A stretch of 64,000 nucleotides of DNA from positions 124,001 to 188,000 of the forward strand of contig CAVSMD010000006.1 in NCBI GenBank assembly GCA_963728995.1, written 5' to 3'. Of the stretch, positions 9,258-18,592 are shown one piece after another (the stretch's first letter is position 1; every line of letters begins with the position of its first letter). The translations under genes and the position numbers were made by a program. Under the pieces are notes generated by a model. The model had not been told where the DNA came from. It saw nothing but the letters and a program-made list of their open reading frames with translations, and made no database searches. The DNA is from FEN-1219 sp963728995 (GTDB lineage: Bacteria; Pseudomonadota; Gammaproteobacteria; Steroidobacterales; Rariloculaceae).

Positions 9258-11310
9258 ATGAGCGAGTCCCACTCCGAGGGGAATGACGGCCGCAGTCACG
9301 CGGAACCGCCGACCCAAGACCCTTCGCCGACGGTGCTTCTCATCGACGATCGGCCCGAGCGTCTTCGCGCCTACGAGACGATGCTGGCGGGCATGGGTGT
9401 GACCTGCGTTGGTGTCGACGCCGGTCGCGAGGCGCTGCAGCGGCTACAGCGCGAGACCTTCGCGGTCATCCTGCTCGAGGCCGGCGTTTCGGCGACGGGC
9501 GGGCTCGCGACGGCGCGACTGATTCGTGAGTATCCGCGCTCCGCGCACACGCCGATCATCGTCGTCACCAGGAACGTCTCGGAGCTCGAGACGCCGAAGC
9601 TCCGCGAGATCGGCGCCATCGATTGTGTCTCGGCGCCGGTCGCGCCGGAGATTCTCCGCACCAAGGTCGCGTTGCTCGTCGAGCTCCATCAGCACCGCGC
9701 GAAGCTCGAGGCGCTGAACTGCGATCTGCAACAAGCCCGCGCGCTGCTCGAAGCCGGCGAGCACCGCGCCGAATGGCTCGGCGCGCTGCTCGACAGTATG
9801 AACGAGGAGGTTTACTTCACCGACATGCAGCGGCACTACACGTACGCCAATCCGGCGGCGCTGCGCGAATTCGGCCATGCGTCGGTGGAAGGTGTGGGAG
9901 TGACCGAGATCGTGTCGCGTCTCGAGGTGCTGCGCCCGGATGGGACTCCGAGGCCGATGGAAGAAGCACCCCCCTTGCGCGCCTTGGCGGGCGAGGTCGT
10001 TCGCGGCGAAGAGCAGCTCGTGCGCATTCCGCGTACCGGCGAGCTGCGGCATCGCGAGGTGAGCTCGGCGCCCGTCCGCAACCCACAGGGAGACATCATC
10101 GGTTCCGTGTCGGTCGTACGCGATGTCACGAAGCAAAAGCGCGCCGAGCGTGCGCTGCGCCTGAGCGCGGAGCAGCTGCGCGATGCCGATCGTCGTAAGG
10201 ACGAGTTCATCGCGATGCTCGCCCACGAGCTGCGCAATCCGCTGGTGCCGATTCGCATGGGCGTCGAGCTGCTGCGCAGCGCGCGCGACGAGCCGAGCCT
10301 CGTCGACGGAATCCAGCCCATGATGGAGCGTCAGGTGGGTCACATGGTGCGCCTCATCGATGATTTGCTCGACGTCTCACGCATTACGTCGGGAAAGATC
10401 GAGCTACAGCGCCAGCCGGTGACACTCGCGAGCGTCGTGGGAAGCGCGATCGAGGCGAATCGCTCCGCCATCAGCGCCGAGGGACTCGAGCTCGTCGTGG
10501 ATCTCTCGGAGCCGCTCCGAATGCTCCACGTGGATCCGACACGCTTCGCGCAGGTGATATCGAACGTGCTCCAGAACGCCACGAAATTCACGCCGCGTGG
10601 CGGGCGCATTTCGATCCGCGGCAGGATCGAGCGGGCGGCCGAGGCGGGGCATGCGGAGCTGGTTCTCGAAGTGGCCGATTCGGGCGTCGGTATTTCCGAA
10701 GAGATGCTGCCGCGAGTGTTCGAGCTGTTCGTGCAGTCGGACACGACGAGCCAGCGGAGCCAGGCGGGGCTCGGCATCGGCCTCGCGCTGGCGAGGCGAC
10801 TCATGGACTTGCACGGCGGGAGCATCGAGGCGCGTAGCGAAGGCCTGGGCCGCGGCAGCCAGTTCACGATTCGAATCGGAGTCCCCAGTGCGCCGCCGCT
10901 GCGGGCCATGGCTCCGGCGTCCGGCAATTCGACGCTCGCGAATGCCCGGGTGCTCGTGATCGACGATAACCGCGACGCCGCCGATGCCGTGGCCCTCCTC
11001 GTCAAGAGCATGGGCGGCACCGTGCGGGTGGCGTACGACGGCGAATCGGGGCTCGCAGCGCTGGCGGATTTTCGCGCAGCGGTCGTCGTGCTCGACATCG
11101 GTATGCCCGGCATGGACGGCTACGAGACGTGTCGCCGCATTCGCCGGGAGCGCGGTGCGGATATCGGGATCGTGGCGCTCACGGGTTGGGGGCAGGCGCA
11201 GGACAAGCGCCAGGCGGCGGAGGCGGGTTTCGATACGCACCTGATCAAGCCGGCCGATCCGGCGCAGGCTCGAAGAGGTCATCCGCACGCTCAGTGGCCA
11301 ACCGGCCTGA
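9258..11310 (+). CDS. Hybrid histidine kinase (REC-PAS-HisKA-HATPase-REC) with a terminal frameshift
   Basis: About 683 aa once the shift is corrected. Order: degenerate receiver (~20-140), PAS (~170-285), HisKA with EFIAMLAHELRNPL, HATPase (NVLQNATKFT; DSGVGISEEMLPRVFELF; GLGIGLALARRLMDLHGG), then a canonical receiver (VLVIDDNRDAAD, VLDIGMPGMDGYE, HLIKPAD). In the first receiver the phosphoacceptor position reads LLEAG, Glu in place of Asp, and the conserved Lys is Ala (SAPVAPE). After IKPADPAQ one extra G around 11267-11268 moves the reading frame. In the +2 frame the expected ending L-E-E-V-I-R-T-L-S-G-Q-P-A-stop (11269-11310) is intact, while the current frame runs on to 11867 antisense to the next gene. 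No transmembrane segment: a cytoplasmic sensor. Confidence 0.8.
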
Positions 11311-11336
11311 TAGCGATCGCGATCGCGATCGCGATC
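11305..11336. repeat. GATCGC tandem array forming a near-perfect palindrome
   Basis: Four overlapping copies of GCGATC between the convergent kinase and monooxygenase genes. With the flanking CTGAT and ATCAG, the block is a ~31-bp inverted repeat with one mismatch. It could act as a bidirectional terminator hairpin or a protein-binding site. No T-run follows. Confidence 0.6.
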
Positions 11337-12951
11337 AGCCCGCCGCGCGGTCGGTCGCTGCGGCGCCGGGCTGACGGAGAATCCGATCGAGTGCCCGTTC
11401 CAGCGCGTGGCGCGGATCCTCCGCGGCGTCGCGGGCGCGCCAACCGACGATGCCGTCGGGCCGGATCAGCACGGCGCCGCGCTCGCCGACGCCGTACTTC
11501 GCGGCCCATTCGTGATCCGCGTGATCGAAGCCGTCCTGCGAACCCACGCCGTAAGCTCGGATGGGAACGCCGGTGGCTCGCGACACCGCGTCGCATGCGG
11601 TGCGCCACCGATCACGATCGGCGCTCAGCACGACGAAGTCCTTACCGAAGAGATCGAGGGTCGAGCGCGTCGCGCCCTCCTGTTTCAGGAGCACATGCGG
11701 TGCACGAGTTCCAGGACGGCCGGAGGGATGGCGCGGATCCTCGAAGACGTCGTGCGCATCGGTCGTCGAAGCGACGAAGGCGCCGCGGGTGTATGCCTGC
11801 CCAAATACGACGTTGCGATCCTCGACGAGCGGCGCGGGTTTCGGCAAGCGCCGACGCGGATCCTTGAACCACGCCGACAGGCGCGCCAGCGCCTGGGCCA
11901 GCGTCGCCTCCGCGATGGGTCGGCGCTCGCTGTCGTACGTGTCGAGTAGCTCTGCGCTCGCATACCCTTTCAACACGAACGCCAGCTTCCAGGCAAGATC
12001 GTGAGCGTCCTGAATGCCGGTGTTGCCGCCGAAACCTCCCGTCGGCGGCATGACGTGGGCGGCGTCGCCGACGAGAAAGACTCGACCGTCACCGAAGCGT
12101 TCGGCCACGGCCGCAGCCACGTCCCAGGGCCGCGCGTCCAGGAGATCGGCGCGCACGTCCGTCCGCCCGGCGGCGCGGTGAACGAGCTCACGGCAGTGCC
12201 CGGCATCGAACTGATCGGGCCGCTCGCCGCGCTCGGGGAAGTATTGCAGAGCCAATAACCAGCGGCCGGCCGCTTCGCGCGGCAGGAGTGTGCCGTTGAC
12301 GTCCGTGACGAAGCACGTGGTGAATCGCCGGCCCTGGATAGTGGGCGTGAGGTCCGTGTCGAAGATGATGTTCATCCAATGCTGCAGCACACCCGGCCCG
12401 CTGCGCGCGATGCCGAGCCCCTCCCGGATGGGGCTGCTGGCGCCGTCGGCAGCCACCAGATAATCGGCGGTAACCTCTCGCTGGCTCCCGGCGGCGCGAT
12501 CGCGCAGCACGGCGCGCACGCCATCCCCGCGTTGCTCGAGCTCCACCAGCTCCGTGCGAAACTCGATCTGTGCGCCGAGCTGCGCGGCGTGCGAGCGCAG
12601 CACCGGCTCCAGTCGATCCTGATCGCACGTCGCCGGATCCGTGGGGCTCAAGCCGGTCGTGTCGGGCCACCCGAGCTCCGTCCAGTGAACGTCGTCGGCC
12701 GAGAGGTTGCTGCCGCGCGCGATGCCGTGCATCTGGTCGCGCGAGTCCCGCTCGCGGATTTCGTGCTCTATACCCGCACTGCGGTAGATCTCCATCGACC
12801 GCGGCGAGATGCCGCGAAACTTGTACTGCACCGTCGTGGAAGGGTGGCGTTCGACGACCATGCTGCGGATGCCGTGCGTGCCGAGAAACAACGACGTCGA
12901 CAGGCCGTTCAAGCTCCCGCCCACGATTAGAACCGGTACTTCGTTCGCCAT
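11335..12951 (-). CDS. FAD-dependent aromatic monooxygenase (PheA/TfdB/MhpA-like)
   Basis: 538 aa. VLIVGGSLNGLSTSLFL near residue 7 is the FAD Rossmann G-x-G-x-x-G variant (here G-G-S-L-N-G). VAADGASSPIREGLGI is the D-G motif, and VFLVGDAAHVMPPTGGFGGN followed by TGIQDAHDLAWKLA is the G-D motif of class A flavoprotein hydroxylases. The last ~150 residues form the thioredoxin-like tail of the phenol-hydroxylase subgroup. It would hydroxylate a phenolic or polycyclic substrate with NAD(P)H and O2. The VOC protein gene ends 5 bp before its start, so they form an operon, preceded by a sigma-54-like promoter at 13479-13492. Confidence 0.88.
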   Translation of the reverse strand: MANEVPVLIVGGSLNGLSTSLFLGTHGIRSMVVERHPSTTVQYKFRGISPRSMEIYRSAGIEHEIRERDSRDQMHGIARGSNLSADDVHWTELGWPDTTGLSPTDPATCDQDRLEPVLRSHAAQLGAQIEFRTELVELEQRGDGVRAVLRDRAAGSQREVTADYLVAADGASSPIREGLGIARSGPGVLQHWMNIIFDTDLTPTIQGRRFTTCFVTDVNGTLLPREAAGRWLLALQYFPERGERPDQFDAGHCRELVHRAAGRTDVRADLLDARPWDVAAAVAERFGDGRVFLVGDAAHVMPPTGGFGGNTGIQDAHDLAWKLAFVLKGYASAELLDTYDSERRPIAEATLAQALARLSAWFKDPRRRLPKPAPLVEDRNVVFGQAYTRGAFVASTTDAHDVFEDPRHPSGRPGTRAPHVLLKQEGATRSTLDLFGKDFVVLSADRDRWRTACDAVSRATGVPIRAYGVGSQDGFDHADHEWAAKYGVGERGAVLIRPDGIVGWRARDAAEDPRHALERALDRILRQPGAAATDRAAG

Positions 12952-12956
12952 GGCTC

Positions 12957-13451
12957 CTACCTCCTTGTCGTCGGCGCGGCTCCTGCGAGCTCGTGCTCGC
13001 CGTCCGGCGCAACATCGCGCTCGCTCGGTCGTACGACCGAAGCCACTAGAGGATGCGGCTTCGACGCGGTCGTGCCGCCGCTGCCATAAGGTCGAGTGAT
13101 GACCTCGAGCAGATGTCCGTTGGGATCATCGAAATACACGCCTCGACCGTCGTCCCAAGCGTTGATTCGGCCGCGCTCTCTGCGCATGGGGTCGGCCCAG
13201 TACGGCGCGCCGTGCCGCCGAACACGAGCGAAAATCTCGTCGAACTCGGTCTCGCTGACGAGGAAGGCGTAGTGCTGCGACGTTATCGGTCGATCGGTAT
13301 CGACGAAGTCCAGCGACGTGCTTCCAATGCGGACGATGGCGAAATGGCCGAGTAGCACGGGCGGGGCCAGGCCGAGCGTCTGGCTGAGGAAGAGCGCAGA
13401 GGCTTCTTTGTCATGCGCGGCGACGATCGTGTGGTTGAGTTGAACGGTCAT
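12957..13451 (-). CDS. VOC-family (glyoxalase/extradiol-dioxygenase fold) protein
   Basis: 164 aa from ATG 13451 (MTVQLNHTIVAAHD), which fits the family better than an upstream in-frame ATG. It holds one VOC domain: LNHTIVAAHDKEASALFLSQTLGL at the N-terminus, HYAFLVSETEFDEIFARV, and GRGVYFDDPNGHLLEVITRPYG with the D-P-x-G-H-x-x-E metal-ligand signature. Such proteins are lyases, dioxygenases or thiol transferases. Transcriptional coupling to the aromatic monooxygenase suggests a step in the same aromatic degradation. The last ~35 residues are low-complexity and probably disordered. Confidence 0.82.
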   Translation of the reverse strand: MTVQLNHTIVAAHDKEASALFLSQTLGLAPPVLLGHFAIVRIGSTSLDFVDTDRPITSQHYAFLVSETEFDEIFARVRRHGAPYWADPMRRERGRINAWDDGRGVYFDDPNGHLLEVITRPYGSGGTTASKPHPLVASVVRPSERDVAPDGEHELAGAAPTTRR

Positions 13452-13478
13452 ACCGATGCTCTTGGTTACCAGTCGGGT

Positions 13479-13492
13479 GCAACTTCCGTTCC
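13479..13492 (-). promoter_or_regulatory. Sigma-54 promoter, VOC-monooxygenase operon
   Basis: Read on the minus strand: CGGAACGGAAGTTGCA, with GG and GC exactly 10 nt apart. Predicted start ~13467, 16 nt before the VOC ATG. The -24 box is off consensus (A for C after GG), so this is one of the weaker matches. Confidence 0.45.
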
Positions 13493-13515
13493 GCCGACGG
13501 AAGAGCAACGCGCTG

Positions 13516-13528
13516 TGCAAGTTTTACA
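13516..13528. promoter_or_regulatory. TGYAA-N3-TTRCA palindrome (perfect)
   Basis: TGCAAGTTTTACA, in the intergenic region between the VOC gene (-) and the second hybrid kinase (+), 24-36 bp upstream of the -24 element of the VOC promoter. A member of the recurring 13-bp palindrome described in the findings. Confidence 0.5.
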
Positions 13529-13727
13529 AGACGCCCTTATGCGTCGATCGTTCGAGATTCCGTTTCGACGATTCCTTTCGCGTGGCTATAATTGGGACCG
13601 CCGTCCGGCCTTGCGGTTTCCGCCCGTCTCGACGATTCGTCGCGCGACGCGATAGGGGGACCGTGCGGCGCTCGAAACGGCACTGAAGGTCGGCAGCTCA
13701 CGCGAGGTCGGCGAGCGACGCATCATC

Positions 13728-16403
13728 GTGGAGTCGTCCAGCAAAAAGTCCGAGATCTCAGAGCCGCCGCTCTGGCGGCTGCTCGTCGTCGTCGTATCGA
13801 TCGTCGGCATCGCGACCGGCATTCGCCGCTTGCTCGATCCGGTGCTCGAGGAGAGCGTCCCGTTCATCACGTTCTTCCCGGCGCTCGTCGTCGCCGCATG
13901 GTATGGCGGAGCTCGCGCCGCCGTTTTCACCACCTTGCTGAGCGTGGCGGCGGCCTGGCTGTTGTTCATCCCGCCGGAATATTCGTTGGCCGTCACGCGC
14001 CGCGCCGATCTTGCCGGAGTGCTCGTCTTTGCGACGATAGGCGCCTCGATCTCGCTATTCAGCGGGACGCTGCAAGCAGCGTTGCGCCGCTCGAAAGCGG
14101 CGGAGCGCGGGGCCGCCGAGCAAGCGGAGCGATTGAGCACGACGCTGACCAGCATCGGCGATGCCGTGATGATGACCGATACGAACGGGGTCCTCGTCGA
14201 TATGAACCCCGTGGCCGAGTCCCTGACGGGGTGGACTCGGGCTCGAGCCCGCGGTCGACCGCTGACGGAGGTGTTTCACATCGTCGATGAGGAGACGCGC
14301 CAACCCGCGGACAACCCCGCGCTCAGGGTATTCCAGGAAGGAACGATCGTGGGGTTCGCCAATCGTACGCTGCTGATCACCGAGGGGGGCTCCGAAGTGC
14401 CGATCGACGACAGCGCAGCGCCGATCCGCGATCGCGACGGCGTTATCACGGGCTGCGTCTTGGTCTTTCGCGACGTGACCGAGCGCCGCAGGCTCATGCA
14501 GGAGGCCTCGAGTCGCTTGCTGGCCGCGAGCTCGTTGGCCGCAATCGTCGAGTCGTCGAACGACGCCATTCTCGGTAAGTCCCTCGAGGGAGTCATCCAG
14601 AGCTGGAACGCGGCCGCGGAGCGCACGTTCGGCTATTCCGCCGCGCAGGCGATCGGCCGGCCGATTTCGCTGATTATTCCCGCCGAGCGGCTCGCGGAGG
14701 AGGAACGCATCATCGGCGAGGTCAGAGCGGGCCGCCGCGTGGAGCACTTCGATACCGTGCGGGTGCGCGCCGACGGTCAGTATGTTCATGTGTCGCTGAC
14801 GCTGTCCCCGATCCGCGACGAGTCCGGCCGCGTGACCGGCGTCTCGACGATTGCGCGAGATGTGACGGAACGCAAGCGCGCGGAGGAAGAGCGGCAGCGC
14901 TTCTCGACGCTGATCGAGAGCAGCACCGACTTGATTGGCATTTGCGATACCGCCGGTAGGCTCCTGTTCGTGAACCGGGCCGGTCTGGAGCTCATAGGAT
15001 GGCCGAGCCTCGACGAGGCCGGCGGGCATTTCGTCTGGGAGTTCCTGGTCCCCGAAGATCAGCGCGCCGTCCGCGAGAAGCTGCTGCCGCTGGTCCGGGA
15101 CGAAGGCCACGGAGAGCTGGAAGTCCGCATGCAGAATGCTCGGTCGGGTGCCACCCGTTGGCTGGCTTACAAGTTGCTGGCCCTGCGAGATCGCGACGGG
15201 ACGGTCACGGGGTTCGGCACCCTGAGCCAGGACATCACGGAGCGGCGTCACATGGAGCAGGATCTGCGCCGTTTGGCGGCGGATCTCTCGGAAGCCGGCC
15301 GCCGCAAAGACGAGTTCCTCGCGACCCTCGCCCACGAGCTGCGCAACCCCCTGGCGCCCATCTTGAATGGAGTCCACGTGCTCGGCATGTCCAACGATCC
15401 GAGCAACATCGCCATGGCTCGCACGATGATGGAGCGACAGATCGAGCAGATGGTGAGACTGATCGACGACCTGCTGGACGTGAGCCGCATCACGCGCGGC
15501 AAGCTCGAGTTGCGCAAGGAGCACGTTGCGCTCGGCGCCGTCATCGACAATGCGGTGGAGACGAGCCGGCCGTTGATGGACGATCTGCGTCAGCAGTTGA
15601 CGGTGGCGCTGCCCAAGGACCCCGTTACGCTCCGCGCCGATGCCGCGCGCCTGGCGCAGGTGTATGCCAATCTGCTGAACAACAGCGCGAAATATACAGC
15701 GCCCGGGGGGCAGATCTGGCTTACGGCCACGATCGAAAAGCGCGAGCTGGTGGTGAGCGTGAAAGATACCGGGATTGGCATTCGCGCCGAGCACCTGCCG
15801 CGGATTTTCGAAATGTTCTCGCAAGTCGACAGCTCGTTGGAGCGGTCACAGGGCGGGCTGGGAATCGGTCTAACGCTGGTGAAGCGGCTCGTCGAAATGC
15901 ACGGCGGGAGCGTCGAGGCGCGCAGTGAGGGACTCGGAACGGGGGCCGAGTTCACCGTTCGATTGCCCGTCGTGGTCACGCCCGCGGAAGAAGATTCGGC
16001 CGCGCTGCCTGCTCCGTCGGAAGACGCGCCCGTCGCGCGTCGCATTCTGATCGTCGACGACAATCGCGATCATGCCGACAGCTTGGCCATGCTGTTGCAG
16101 ATTGGCGGAAGCGAAACGCGCACGGCGTACGACGGCGAGCGCGCCGTCGTTCTGACGGAGGAGTTCCAGCCAGACGCCGTGCTGCTGGATATCGGTCTGC
16201 CCGGGTTGAACGGCTACGAGACTGCGCGGCGCATCCGCGCGAGTCCGCAAGGCAAGCACGCCGTACTGATCGCCATAACGGGCTGGGGCCAGGAGGAAGA
16301 CCGGCGCCGCTCTGCGGACGCCGGCTTCGATCACCACCTGACGAAACCCATCGCGACGAAGGAGCTGGTGCGGTTGCTCGCTAACACACCGGACGCGCGC
16401 TAG
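13728..16403 (+). CDS. Membrane hybrid histidine kinase (DUF4118-PASx3-HisKA-HATPase-REC)
   Basis: 891 aa from GTG 13728. Residues ~12-115 contain hydrophobic helices (LLVVVVSIVGIATGIRRLLD; FPALVVAAWYGGARAAVFTT; AGVLVFATIGASISLF) typical of the KdpD-like DUF4118 membrane region. Three PAS domains follow (TTLTSIGDAVMMTDTNG; AAIVESSNDAILGKSLEG; LIESSTDLIGICDTAG), then HisKA (DEFLATLAHELRNPLAPI), HATPase (NLLNNSAKYT; DTGIGIRAEHLPRIFEMFSQ) and a canonical receiver (ILIVDDNRDHAD; LLDIGLPGLNGYE; LTKPIATKE). The catalytic core and receiver are close paralogues of those in the kinase at 9258. Output would be phosphotransfer to an unlinked partner; no effector gene is adjacent. Confidence 0.9.
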   Translation: MESSSKKSEISEPPLWRLLVVVVSIVGIATGIRRLLDPVLEESVPFITFFPALVVAAWYGGARAAVFTTLLSVAAAWLLFIPPEYSLAVTRRADLAGVLVFATIGASISLFSGTLQAALRRSKAAERGAAEQAERLSTTLTSIGDAVMMTDTNGVLVDMNPVAESLTGWTRARARGRPLTEVFHIVDEETRQPADNPALRVFQEGTIVGFANRTLLITEGGSEVPIDDSAAPIRDRDGVITGCVLVFRDVTERRRLMQEASSRLLAASSLAAIVESSNDAILGKSLEGVIQSWNAAAERTFGYSAAQAIGRPISLIIPAERLAEEERIIGEVRAGRRVEHFDTVRVRADGQYVHVSLTLSPIRDESGRVTGVSTIARDVTERKRAEEERQRFSTLIESSTDLIGICDTAGRLLFVNRAGLELIGWPSLDEAGGHFVWEFLVPEDQRAVREKLLPLVRDEGHGELEVRMQNARSGATRWLAYKLLALRDRDGTVTGFGTLSQDITERRHMEQDLRRLAADLSEAGRRKDEFLATLAHELRNPLAPILNGVHVLGMSNDPSNIAMARTMMERQIEQMVRLIDDLLDVSRITRGKLELRKEHVALGAVIDNAVETSRPLMDDLRQQLTVALPKDPVTLRADAARLAQVYANLLNNSAKYTAPGGQIWLTATIEKRELVVSVKDTGIGIRAEHLPRIFEMFSQVDSSLERSQGGLGIGLTLVKRLVEMHGGSVEARSEGLGTGAEFTVRLPVVVTPAEEDSAALPAPSEDAPVARRILIVDDNRDHADSLAMLLQIGGSETRTAYDGERAVVLTEEFQPDAVLLDIGLPGLNGYETARRIRASPQGKHAVLIAITGWGQEEDRRRSADAGFDHHLTKPIATKELVRLLANTPDAR

Positions 16404-16950
16404 CCGAGCCACGCGGCTCCGCCCGCCCTCGTGTTCGCGGCATCGCGCAGCTCGGCGACGATGGCATCGGCACGATGCACGAGCACGGAAACGTGGCCTG
16501 CGTTCCTCGTATGCCCTGCTGCAGCGCGTCACGGAGCATCGCGATGAAGCGCTGCCGGATGTCGTTGCCCGCAACGGCGGCGCGATCGGGTGCGGCCAGC
16601 ATTCCGGTGCCGCGGTCCGCGGTGAAACCGGGCGCGACGCGGGCGAGCAAACGCAGCCACGTCAACATCGCCGCAGTGAGCCAAGGTCGGCGCGTTGCGA
16701 GGTCCGGAAGGCCGGCCGGAACGTCCGCCACCTCGTCTGGCGGGGCATCGGCGCTGACGAGACCGAGCCCGCGCACGGGCAGCGTCGACGCCGCGCCGGG
16801 CTTGCGAGCGAAAGAATACGGCGCGTTGCAGGCGCGATCCCGGCGTGCCGTGACAAAGACGGTTGGGGTGCCATCCCGAGCTCCGGCTTCTTCCCATGAG
16901 AGACGGCGTCCATCGGAAAGCCGCCATCGACTCGGTGCGTGCGCGCTCAT
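16404..16950 (-). pseudogene. Decayed alpha/beta hydrolase gene
   Basis: Family pieces are recognisable but scattered over frames. WRLSDGRRLSWEEAG is the start of the hydrolase and HGTPGSRLQ, its oxyanion-hole region, appears only in another frame (16529-16954). PWLTAAMLTWLRLLARVAPG, then APDRAAVAGNDIRQRFIAML and RDALQQGIRGTQ, return to the first frame. The nucleophile elbow G-x-S-x-G and the C-terminal His region are absent. At least two frameshifts and a deletion of the central core are needed to explain this, so the gene is dead. Confidence 0.6.
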
Positions 16951-16975
16951 GCATCGGCTTCGCGCCCGTCGGACG

Positions 16976-17848
16976 TCAACGCATGTACTTCATAGGATCG
17001 ACGGCGCGCTGTTGGCGCAGTACCTCGAAGTGGACATGCGGCCCAGTCGTCCGTCCGGTTTCCCCGAGACGCGCAATTACCTGACCGCGATGAACGACGT
17101 CCCCGACCGCAACGAGGTTCTCGTCATTGTGGGCATAGCGCGTCACGAGGCCCTGCCCATGGGTCACCTCGACCGTTTTTCCGTACCCTTCGCGAGGGCC
17201 GGACCAGGTCACGAGACCATCCGCGACCGCGACTACCGCAGTGCCGATTTGCCCGGCGATGTCGACACCTTTGTGATCGTCGGGACCGCCCGTGAATGGA
17301 TCGGTGCGCTCGCCATACGACGAGGAGATCCAACCGCGCCGAACTGGTCTGCCGCGCGGCTGGGTGTTGTAGTCGAGCAGCAGATTGTCGAGCACACGTA
17401 ATTGCTGCTCCCGCTCGTCGAGATCGCCGATGGCCTGGTCGAGCATGGAAGCCAGCCGCGTCGCCGATGGTTCGTCGGCGAGCGGCGAGGCGGCGACGGT
17501 GCGGTCGTCGTTTGATGCGTTGTTCGGGTGTGTTTTCGCTCGGATCCCGGGAGTGGCCATCAGCGCCGTCGTGGCGGCATCGATGGCGATGACCTTCGCC
17601 TGCACCTCGGCGACGCGCTCCTTCATGACCGCCGTCGCCGCGGCGATGGCCCGCCGATTGTCTGCGACGAGGGCGCGCTGCGTGTCGAGCGCGCTTCGCC
17701 ACGCCATGATTTCGTTCGCGCTAAGCGCGCCTTCGGTGCTGGGCTCGCTGCTCGTGAGCCCGCTGCCGGCGTATACGTAAACCGTGCAGATCAGCAGCAG
17801 CGCGATGATTCTCGCGAGTGACACGGCGCGTGCTGGTACCGAACCCAC
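16976..17848 (-). CDS. M23 family metallopeptidase (LytM domain) with membrane anchor
   Basis: About 290 aa from GTG 17848; the frame is open further upstream but overlaps the PRC-barrel gene antisense-free, so a start after that gene's stop is preferred. ARIIALLLICTVYVYAGSG is an N-terminal membrane segment. A helical, probably coiled-coil region follows (ANEIMAWRSALDTQRALVAD...; SMLDQAIGDLDEREQQLRVL). The C-terminal LytM domain has the full zinc signature: H-K-G-V-D, RYAHND and HVHFEVL. It may cleave peptide cross-links in peptidoglycan, or activate amidases as NlpD-like proteins do. It trails the PRC-barrel gene by 85 bp. Confidence 0.85.
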   Translation of the reverse strand: MGSVPARAVSLARIIALLLICTVYVYAGSGLTSSEPSTEGALSANEIMAWRSALDTQRALVADNRRAIAAATAVMKERVAEVQAKVIAIDAATTALMATPGIRAKTHPNNASNDDRTVAASPLADEPSATRLASMLDQAIGDLDEREQQLRVLDNLLLDYNTQPRGRPVRRGWISSSYGERTDPFTGGPDDHKGVDIAGQIGTAVVAVADGLVTWSGPREGYGKTVEVTHGQGLVTRYAHNDENLVAVGDVVHRGQVIARLGETGRTTGPHVHFEVLRQQRAVDPMKYMR

Positions 17849-17933
17849 GAGCTCTACCCCGAGCTCGAGCAGAGGTGGTCCGGCTGCAGCGTCCGTGCCA
17901 TCGTCGCGAGAGGCGTCTTCGTCGCGAGCGGGC

Positions 17934-18290
17934 TCAGCTCCAGTACGGCCGACTGCCGTAATAGGCGTAGATCCGCGAGCCGAGGCTCTGGTCCGCGAAG
18001 TCGGGCCAGTTGTTCTTCGGGAACCCCGGCGCCTGCTCCAGCGTGCTCTTGTCCACGTCGAGCACGAAGCAATGCTGCTCCTTGTCGACCGTGAGCGCGT
18101 CGGGCGGCACGGCGAACAGCTTGTCACCGATACCCATGATGCCGCCGAACGAGAGGACCGCATAGACGATGCGCCCAGAGCCCACGTCGAGCATGAAGTC
18201 CTCGACTTTGCCCAGGTCCTCGCCGTCCGGGTTGCGCACCTTGTCGCCCGACAGCGTGGATGCGGACAGTATCTGCGTTGCGAATTCCAT
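17934..18290 (-). CDS. PRC-barrel domain protein
   Basis: 118 aa. LSASTLSGDKVRNPDGEDLG followed by KVEDFMLDVGSGRIVYAVLS is the beta-barrel core of PRC-barrel proteins (as in the photosynthetic reaction centre H subunit and RimM), with a G-G-I-M-G-I-G-D-K-L-F-A-V-P-P continuation common in stand-alone stress-associated PRC proteins. No signal peptide. The function of these small proteins is not settled; many are stress-induced. It is the first gene upstream of the M23 peptidase on this strand; GGAGCACGGAAAT precedes the ATG. Confidence 0.82.
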   Translation of the reverse strand: MEFATQILSASTLSGDKVRNPDGEDLGKVEDFMLDVGSGRIVYAVLSFGGIMGIGDKLFAVPPDALTVDKEQHCFVLDVDKSTLEQAPGFPKNNWPDFADQSLGSRIYAYYGSRPYWS

Positions 18291-18353
18291 TTCCGTGCTC
18301 CTCCGTAGTGGATGTCGATTCTATGTCAGCGAAATGCTACTCGCCGCGCGCGA

Positions 18354-18521
18354 TCAATCCGGTGGCCGGACGACCGAGCTCGCCTTGAATGCGCGACACA
18401 TCGCGAGAATCTCATCGTTGGGCTTTCGATAGGGCTTCGTCTTGGCCCGCGACTCGGGTCTTGGCTGTGACCGCACGCTATCCGCGAGGTGGCGCAGCCA
18501 GTTCGATACACCCATCGTCAT
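18354..18521 (-). CDS. Small hypothetical protein (55 aa)
   Basis: Starting at ATG 18521 the peptide is MTMGVSNWLRHLADSVRSQP, then RPESRAKTKPYRKPNDEILA and MCRAFKASSVVRPPD; a GTG at 18530 would add three residues. Mixed composition, an amphipathic N-terminal helix (SNWLRHLADSV) and a clear sigma-54 promoter 51 nt upstream of the GTG (TGGCACGAGTCTTGCT at 18593-18606) argue it is expressed. No known family. Confidence 0.45.
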   Translation of the reverse strand: MTMGVSNWLRHLADSVRSQPRPESRAKTKPYRKPNDEILAMCRAFKASSVVRPPD

Positions 18522-18592
18522 CTTTCTCACGAAGTCGTCTCACAAGCACCGCAGCGGCGGTCGCTTCCCGCTTGCAGTGCTACCCCTGAAAA

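Noticed and set aside
11311..11867. Open continuation of the hybrid-kinase frame
   Set aside because: Arg-rich, antisense to the flavin monooxygenase, and explained by a one-base frameshift; not a real protein domain.
17849..18163. N-terminal extension of the M23 peptidase frame
   Set aside because: Ser/Arg-rich translation of the PRC-barrel gene in another frame; the peptidase must start after that gene.
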